From NCBI RefSeq assembly GCF_030272615.1, contig NC_081413.1, positions 717,361,867 to 717,425,866 on the forward strand: a stretch of 64,000 bases of DNA. The letters run 5' to 3'. Both the position numbers and the translations under genes were made by a program. Below the pieces are notes generated by a model that was given only the letters and a program-made list of their open reading frames with translations, was not told the DNA's origin and did not search any database. Source of the DNA: Cryptomeria japonica. Taxonomy: Eukaryota > Streptophyta > Pinopsida > Cupressales > Cupressaceae. Below are positions 57,395 to 64,000 of the stretch, piece after piece; positions within the stretch are counted from its first letter, which is position 1; each line of letters starts with the position of its first letter.

Positions 57395-58016
57395 AACAAA
57401 AAATGAAATGCAGGATATGACTATGAGATTTTGCAAAGAGATTGAGGACAGAAAGAAGAATGAAGAAGAATTGACCAGAAGACAAAGTGATGCAGCAAAT
57501 GAGAACACAAGACTTAGCTATGAAAATGACATGTTGAAGATAGATCTGATGCATACTTAGAATGACTCAAATGAACTAATGAGACAAAAAGAAATCTTGG
57601 AAAGGGAATTGGAAACTACAAATCAACATAAAGAAAAATTCAAGAAAAGATCAAAAGAACTTGGTACGTTATTGAAGAATCAAAAACCTAAAGGTGACAC
57701 TTTTGGAATTGGCTTTGAAGTTGGTGAAATCTCCGGTACTGCAAATACTCAGGATCACAATAAACCAGTAAGACCACCTAATGCTTATAAATTCAATGGA
57801 AAATACTTTAACTATAATAAATATGGTCATAGGGAAAATGAATGTAGATCTAGAAATTATCAGAATATCAATACACCCACCGGTCAATGTTCCAAATGCA
57901 ACAAAGTTGGTCATAACTCTGAAAACTGCATAATGAATGTAAGATGTTATGTTTGTGGAAGATTTGGACATTTATCTAATCAATGCAGAACACAAACCGT
58001 CATAGGTTATGGGAAA
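57395..58016 (+). pseudogene. Element F gag segment, inverted relative to its element
   Basis: The plus strand encodes EMQDMTMRFCKEIEDRKKNE (near 57405), a stop at about 57558, then a 166-codon open frame from 57579. It contains a coiled coil, FGIGFEVGEISG, and knuckles: a worn YFNYNKYGHRENEC, then CSKCNKVGHNSENC and CYVCGRFGHLSNQC. Order and wording match element A gag (NEMQDLTMRLSKDIEDRKKK). The final knuckle (CYACNKIGHFAK) is found at 57393-57355 on the minus strand, in the normal orientation, which fixes one inversion breakpoint. Confidence 0.82.
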
Positions 58017-58028
58017 GCTCTGATACCA
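58017..58028 (-). other. Element F primer-binding site (initiator tRNA-Met)
   Basis: Minus-strand TGGTATCAGAGC two bases from the LTR. The inverted gag begins directly beyond it. Confidence 0.9.
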
Positions 58029-58030
58029 AT

Positions 58031-58827
58031 TTTTAGGATTCCCATAGATACTGAGAGGGGAGGGAGAATCAATATCTAACTGGTGATAAGAATTTCTCAA
58101 GTTAAAACATGCAGAACATAAAATAGCAGTATACCGATATGCAAGAATTAATGTAATAAACAGAATCAGAAACATCCACATGAAAAGAACACCATAACAC
58201 AAGATGTTTAATGAGGAAACCTAGTGTGGGAAAAACCTCAGTGGGATTTGTGACCCACAATATTCACTCACTAGCCAATAAGAGAATATTACTTACAATA
58301 GGGGCCTGCACATGCAAGAAGGCCAACTACCTAGAGCTCACTGCTCAATGAGAAGTCACACTGACTTACAATGAGGATTATACTAATCCAATGACTTGTA
58401 CTGCTTTACAATAGCATCTCCAATGCCAGATTTAGTACTGGTTCTAACTCTATTCTTTACATATACCCTTGACCTATAATTTGCACATTAGGTTTGCCTA
58501 ATAATTTTCTTTATGCTCACTACATTATCTCTCTAAATGTCTACAATGATCTCCTTTATATACAAGAGTCATTTTACAATTTGCCAAGTTGACTTACAAT
58601 AATAAACAAAATATTACATATCAAAAGTCTTGTCGGCCTTTATGCCGGTATACATCTTTTCTTCTGTGCCGGTGTAGAGTGATCTTGTTGATGCCAGTGC
58701 ACTGTCTTGCCTGTGTAATGCTTTGCCAGTATGATGTCTTGCCGGTGCCATAGGATTGCAAGGTTGCCATCAATGACAAAACCTTCAATCACATACAATG
58801 TCTCATTGGAGTGTCCATATGCCAACA
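58031..58827 (-). repeat. Element F 5' LTR
   Basis: Partner of 54862-55669. TATA (TATATAAAG, minus) at about 58562-58554. The terminal CA is altered (the plus end reads TTTTAGG where TGTTAGG is expected). Confidence 0.87.
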
Positions 58828-58832
58828 CCAGT

Positions 58833-60257
58833 ATCTTTAGATTGCTTATGTTTTCTCAACATCTTGTCTAAAGCTTCGCTATTGTCTTCATATTTTCTTC
58901 TCACTTTCATCTCTTCCTTTCTTTTCTCTAATTCCTTCCGGAGGTTGACAATTTTTTCTTCCAGGTTCTGATGCTCCTTCTCCTTTTTACTCAAGTCTAT
59001 ACTAGTAACTTCACAGATCCTTTTGGTCTCTTCCAATTGAAGTTTTAGATTTACAATTGTTTTCTTGGATTCTTCAAGAGATTCTTCCAACAACTCTTGT
59101 TCTTTAGCTATAACGTTTTTCACCTTCTTAAGATCTCTTCTTGTTTTCTTGAGTTCTTCCAAGGCATTGATGAGCTCTGCTTCAAGGTTTACTTCTCCTT
59201 CTTTCTCTTTTTCTTCTCCTTCTTTAGGTGCCAGAACCTCTTAAGCCATAAAGAGGTTTGCATTGACTTCATTTTCACTACAACAGTCATCCGAGGCACT
59301 TTCCTCATATGTGGTATCATTTTTATGTGAAAAAATACTGCTTTACTTTCGGTAGCCTCTTATACCATGCTAATAGACATTCTTCTTCCTGTCCTTACCA
59401 TATGATCTACTACCACTTGATTGATCATCTTCATTCTTATCAGCATAGGGACATTTAGCAACAAAATGTCCAATCTTTCCATAGTTGAAACACTTCAAAG
59501 GCATCTTGCCTTTGTACTTTCCTGGACCCATCTTGAGTCTTGCGACAAAGTTTTCCATGACGTCATTAGAGTCTTCACTGGTTCCATCATGAGTAGACTC
59601 TTCTTTTCCTTTTCTTGATGTTTTGAATGTAGCTTCTTTCTTCACATCCTCACTATGACCAGTCCTCATTTATTATGCAGTTAGGGAACCATACAACTCA
59701 TCCATTGTAAAGACTTTTAGATCTTTTGTTTCTTCTATTGCTGAAATATTTGTATCATACTTAGGTGTGAGAGATCTAAGTACTTTCTTCACTACCACCT
59801 CATCTTTTATTTCTTCTCCAAACCCTCTAATGGTGTTTGTTGTTTCATCAATCCTTTGGAGATAGTTAGCAATCTTCTCTTCATCTCTCAACTTCAAACC
59901 CTCAAGCTGTGCTCTCAATGTCTCTAACTTGGCCTCCTTGACTTTAGCATCACCTTCAAATATTTTCTGCAACTTATCCCAAGTTTCTTTTGCATATGAG
60001 CAGTGCATCACCTTAACAAACTCATTATCGGATAACCCACTAAGAATGGCATTTTTAGCTTTCAAATTGTTCTCATATTCCTTCTTAGCATCTAGATCAG
60101 TAGGAGGATTATTAGGGACTATATATCAATTCACAACCGACATCCATACATCACGGCTTAGAGAAGACAAATAGGTTTTCATTTTTCTACTCCAAAAGGC
60201 ATAGTTGACAACATCAAAAATAGGGGATTTTGAGAGGGCTCATTCATTTCTTGCCAT
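58833..60257 (-). pseudogene. Element H gag, N-terminal half
   Basis: ATG 60257 begins MARNE, then a stop, then NYAFWSRKMKTYLSSLSRDVW, the start of a UBN2-type copia gag. 60065-59673 is open (AILSGLSDNEFVKVMHCSYA, TWDKLQKIFEGD, LKLRDEEKIANYLQRIDE). 59669-59370 holds a basic region and a knuckle CFNYGKIGHFVAKC, whose second Cys reads Tyr. A coiled coil follows (59162-58833: ELEKRKEEMKVRRKYEDNSE) and runs into element F; the text resumes at 54856. Such long gags with a coiled coil after the knuckle are known in SIRE-like copias, so that affiliation is plausible. Confidence 0.85.
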
Positions 60258-60317
60258 TGTGAACACTTGACAGGATCTACCCAAGATAGAGAATTCTTTG
60301 ACACAATAGGGTACCTA

Positions 60318-60327
60318 GGCTCTGATA
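60318..60327 (-). other. Element H primer-binding-site remnant
   Basis: Minus-strand TATCAGAGCC, the inner ten bases of TGGTATCAGAGCC. The outer TGG is replaced by foreign LTR sequence starting at 60328. Confidence 0.65.
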
Positions 60328-60562
60328 TGTTGATATGGTTTTGTCATTGATGTCAACACTTGTCAACACTTGTCAACACTTGAAGAACACTTGGAGATCT
60401 TTGGTTATGTTCACCGACATGTTCAGTGACTTTTGCACAATCATCAGTATCTGGTTCACTAGCGGGATTATATTGTTCACTGGCACTGAGGATGATATGT
60501 TATCATCTAGAGACTACTTGGTTATGTTGAAGACATTGTTTGGACACTTGGTCTTGGTGATT
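60328..60562 (+). mobile_element. Start of a plus-strand LTR, truncated
   Basis: TGTTGATATGGTTTTGTCAT then TGATGTCAACACTTG is a typical copia LTR beginning on the plus strand. At 60352-60382 a 12-bp unit, TCAACACTTG(TG), is repeated about three times. It stops where the LTR of element D begins. Confidence 0.55.
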
Positions 60563-61824
60563 TGTGTGGGATGCAAAATTCATCTTAAAAACAAGTATTC
60601 AATTAGAAGCAAGGGAAATCACGAATCTCTATCCTAATCAAAATTTAACAAACAATACAATGGAATAATGCAATTAAGAAATAGGAATTATAAATTATCA
60701 AATCAAATAAAAAACTCCCTATTTCGTGACTGCGTAGAACTTCCATTGCTCCTCTCCTCTTCATGGTATGATGGCTCTCAAATATTGCATTGATAACCTG
60801 CAAGTGACACAAAGATTCAAAGTTCATGATTGTTGAAAATGGAGATTGGATGCTCAATTTAAAGAAAATTGGAGAGGATTGATTGAAAGGTGGAACAGAT
60901 TGATCAAGAGGTGTGAACTCAGGTGAGCTCAAATGAAAATTGATAGTTGAACTGTTGATTGTGGGAGTGAAAGTCAATAGATTGAATAGATTAATTGAGT
61001 CAACTGATTGGTGAAAGAGTTAACTGAAGGAAGAAAAAGAATGATTGGTGGAAATAAAGAAGATGACACAGAGAGCTTAATTTAGAAAAAGCTAATTGAA
61101 AGATGGAAATAGAAGTTGAAGAGATAAATGATTTAATTAATTAATTTAGCATGTGCTTGCATTTAGATTTAGATTATTAATTTAATCTTTGCATGAGATA
61201 TTATTCAAATAATTGAATTTATTAATTCAATTTAGCATTTGAATATATTTAGAACTTGACTTTGATTTTCAATTTGGTTTTTGAAATCATGCACATGTAA
61301 TTTGAATTTGGAAGAAATTAGAAGAATATGAAATTAAATGAAATTAGAATTTGGGGATTTGGAATTGGAAGAATTAATTAGCTAATTAAATCATTTAAAG
61401 AAACTATTTAATTATTTAGAAATAGAATTTAATAAAATAATAAAGATTATTTAATTTAAAGGATTAAATCACAATGAATTAAAAAATAAATATTTAATTA
61501 ATATTTAGAAGAGGGTTGAATGACTAGATGTTTTAGAGATAGAATTTGAATAATTAGTAATTTATTTAAATAATAAAGATTATTTAAATTGGGGAATTAA
61601 CCATAATTAATTAAATAATAAATATTTAATTAATATTTAGAAAATAATTAAAATGATTAAATGGTGATAGAATAGGAAAATAGAATAATTAATAAGATGA
61701 AGAAATATGAAATTAGAAAAATTTAGAAGAATAGGTTTAATTAAATTAATTAAATAATAAAGATTATTTAATTAATTAGAGGAATAATTAGTACATGATC
61801 AATGAGACATTTTTAGGTGTCTAC
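60563..61824 (-). repeat. Element D 3' LTR
   Basis: On the minus strand it starts TGTAGACACCTAAAAATGTC, almost the same as element C, directly after the tract CAAAGAGGGGCAAA (61838-61825). It shares AT-rich TTAATTAATTA structure with the C LTR. The left end is placed near TGTGTGGGATGC by the TG/CA rule and is uncertain by a few bases. Confidence 0.72.
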
Positions 61825-64000
61825 ATTTGCCCCTCTTTGAGACAATGTCAGAATGACATTGTTTCAAATAAAACGAAAAATTCTACCCCACTATGCCCTG
61901 GTAATACTTAGGGTGTAATGCCCCCTCGAGAGATTGTTTGTGCATTAAAGAATGAGATGAAAGAATAGAAGAATGGTTAGAGATAGAGATAGGTGATGTG
62001 AATATGATATTCAGATAGAATATGAGAGAATGAACCTTATAATGAAATAGAATAATGTTAGATGATAGAAAATGATTAAGAAAGAGACGATGAGAGAAGA
62101 ATCAACAAACTAGCAATAAACAGATGAGATGAAAATGAAATTGAATGAATCATGAACCTATGTCATTATTTATTGCACCATATATATTCATCATTGAGCC
62201 TTATTATTGAACAATGGAGCTTAGCACATCAGGGTATAAGGAACCAAAATGCAAAGATATCTCATTGTAGAAACAAACACATAGCAGACAAGCAGCAAAC
62301 AAAGAAAAAGATAATGCCCATCATAGCTCCTCTAGTCACTTGTGGACATCCTTGAGTAGCATAGGAACAATATCTGTCACCAAATGATAAAAGATAAAGA
62401 CTGACCTGGACAAAATTCAGCAACTATACTGACCTTGTGCCTTCGTTCTCAGTTGCTTGATGTGATGGTTGATAATGTCCGATCTTAGAAATTTGTGGAC
62501 TCCGTGTAAGACTGACTTGTTTGATTTCGAGTGTATCCTCTTCTATTTAAGACAAGATAATGATCACGTTGATATGGATATGATACGATTGATAAGACAG
62601 TTTGATCAATTGATTGCAAATGTTTGATTGGATAGTTGTATCCTTTGTTAACTTCGTGCGAAGTGTTTGCTGGATATCTGCTAGGGTATTTGTTTCTCAC
62701 AAGACATCTTATTGCAAGTGTTTCTGATTGATTGATTTTCAATTTTTAGTTCTTTTCCAAGAGCTTTTTCGATGTTTTTGGATTATGTAGGTAGATTTTT
62801 GAATGTTTTTGGTTTGATCTTTTCAGGATCGTATTCCAATGTTTTTGGTATATTTTTTCAACACATTATATGGATGTTTTTTGGATTTTAAGTTTTTTTA
62901 GGATCATTTATCTGATTTTTTTTGGATTTTTTCAGAACTTTATTTGATTTTTTTGGATTTTTTTAGGACTTTATCTAATTTTTTGGATTTTTTCAAGACT
63001 TTTATCTGATTTGTTGGATTTTTTCAGGACTTTTATCTGATTTTTTTGGATTTTTTCAGTTATGCCCCCATTGTGTAGACCTATATGATATGATGATCTG
63101 CAGAATGCATATGGAGACAAATGAATTTTTGACATGACCTATGTGAATGCAACGTGTAGGATGAAGATGCATTTCCTATTTGAACAAGGTTGACTATGTT
63201 TGTTTTTGCAAAACATTTTATAGATAAGTGGTCAATCGATCTCTAAGGCCCTTCGGAACATTCATCTCAACATAATTAGTGACTAGGTTTTACAAATGGA
63301 GACGTGGAAAAATTCCCCATTGGTTCTTGAAACTTTGATCTTCTTTTGCCCATGTGTTTGCAGATGAGTTAATTCCCGCTCTTGTGCTCACTAAAGATCC
63401 TTAGCATCCTATACGACTAGCTACATGGATTATTCTAACTTCAAAAGCATCTCAAATAGAGCCTCACTGCCAACAAGCCTTGAGAGCTCCGACGAGGTTA
63501 TAGACTATAATTTCTCAAATATTGCTCCATTGCCAGTAGGCATTCATAGCCTTGATGGAGTTACTTGCATGTTCCCTTAGTCAAGCTTTTTTATCGCATT
63601 TATATACATGATATTTCAGTTATATATCATTGCTCTTTTTCCTTGAGATGGATATTTGGCATAGCTCTTTTTATTTATATTTTCTTTCTTTGACTTGTAA
63701 GTAATGAAACCTACTTGGGTGTGACAATTAGAGTGGCGCTGAAGTAGAATTTCAGATTTTTCACTAGTCATATGATCAACTAGGTGTCTAGAATGAATTA
63801 GAGATTTTGTTAATGTGTGAGATATAGTAATGATAGATTGTGGGTTAACAAGTCTCAAATAGTGAAATCACTACCCAACCATAAGTAAAGCATCATCATA
63901 GGGTAATGTTGAGAATTAATGACCTTAGAACCTCAAAAACTTCATGTCCAAATATCTAAGAAAGGAAATGACCCTTGTTTTCCTTAGATGCAAACGAATG
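61825..64000 (-). mobile_element. Element D interior (3' part, runs off the window)
   Basis: C-like element on the minus strand. 62860-63058 holds the reversed GTCCTGAAAAAATCCAAAAAA repeat found in C at 8545-8720. A short piece at 62742-62485 contains YTRNQTSQSY, like YTRNQTVSYL at about 8930 of C. Only about 1.0 kb separates the repeat from the LTR, against 3.7 kb in C, so the antisense PMD gene is absent. No other gene is seen. Confidence 0.65.

Larger units (their letters stand above)
54862..58827 (-). mobile_element. Element F: relative of A, gag segment inverted, inside H gag
   Basis: LTRs of 808 bp (54862-55669) and 797 bp (58031-58827) lie between perfect duplications CCAGT (54857-54861 and 58828-58832). 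The primer site TGGTATCAGAGC (58028-58017) and the doubled purine tract (55671-55683 and 55829-55842) set the minus orientation. ORF2 (57353-56118) is in that orientation, but the gag segment between 57395 and 58016 lies on the plus strand. No pol is present. The LTRs differ by several percent. Confidence 0.9.
18054..60327 (-). mobile_element. Element H: old autonomous-type copia, split by three insertions (A, G, F)
   Basis: Minus-strand copia whose parts, read from the right, are a primer-binding-site remnant (60318-60327), gag N-half (60257-58833), gag C-half (54856-54166), protease and start of integrase (54063-53666), integrase (49211-48635), then integrase end, RT and RNase H (21993-19963), purine tracts and the 3' LTR (19720-18054). 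Protein text joins smoothly across each insertion. For example, HKQSKDTG joins GLGFEEGQSS across F, and LWHQRL joins GHVNFDNL across G. Domain order PR-INT-RT-RH is that of copia. Many stops and frameshifts show it is dead. Its own 5' LTR is missing. Confidence 0.88.

Overview
The window is a stretch of repetitive DNA from a land-plant nuclear genome. Almost every recognisable element is an LTR retrotransposon (Ty1/copia and Ty3/gypsy) or a relic of one, primed from initiator tRNA-Met or other tRNAs. There is also a pentatricopeptide-repeat (PPR) gene fragment and a plant-mobile-domain (PMD) reading frame, both specific to plants. No functional host gene, rRNA or tRNA gene is visible. The long LTRs, many old relics and multi-level nesting suit a large genome such as a gymnosperm, but that placement is an inference from texture only.

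Layout. 1-626 is the end of a plus-strand LTR. Element C (1521-13744) is complete, with 1.33 kb LTRs and target-site duplication (TSD) GATAT. It carries a Pro/Ser-rich ORF of unknown function and an antisense PMD gene, but no visible pol. 13750-18053 holds three degraded LTR pieces in mixed orientation. From 18054 to 60327 lies one old minus-strand copia element, H. Its LTR, RNase H/RT, integrase, protease and gag are spread over 42 kb by three insertions. Element A (21999-48629, TSD TAGAC) is in its integrase. Copia G (49212-53660) is at the start of its integrase region. Element F (54862-58827, TSD CCAGT) is in its gag.

Element A itself contains three further insertions. A 5'-truncated chromodomain gypsy (22684-32029) sits in its 3' LTR and holds a young copia, E (23100-28274, TSD ATATG, LTRs identical by eye). 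Element B (34437-43655) sits in A's second ORF. A solo LTR (45199-46524) lies between A's gag and its second ORF. The deepest stack is therefore H > A > gypsy > E. To the right of H are a plus LTR fragment (60328-60562) and the 3' end of a second C-like element, D, on the minus strand (60563 to the window end).

Functional themes. Most elements here lack reverse transcriptase and would have to borrow it. E encodes only gag, protease and a long acidic tail. A and F form one family with a multi-knuckle gag and a shared unknown ORF2. B and C encode proteins unlike known pol. The autonomous copias H and G are dead: both have stop codons, and in both the third catalytic residue of integrase reads Lys instead of Glu. 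The best candidates for undescribed biology are the intact, recent E element; the A/F family with its ORF2; the PPR fragment inside B's LTRs; and the antisense PMD gene of C.
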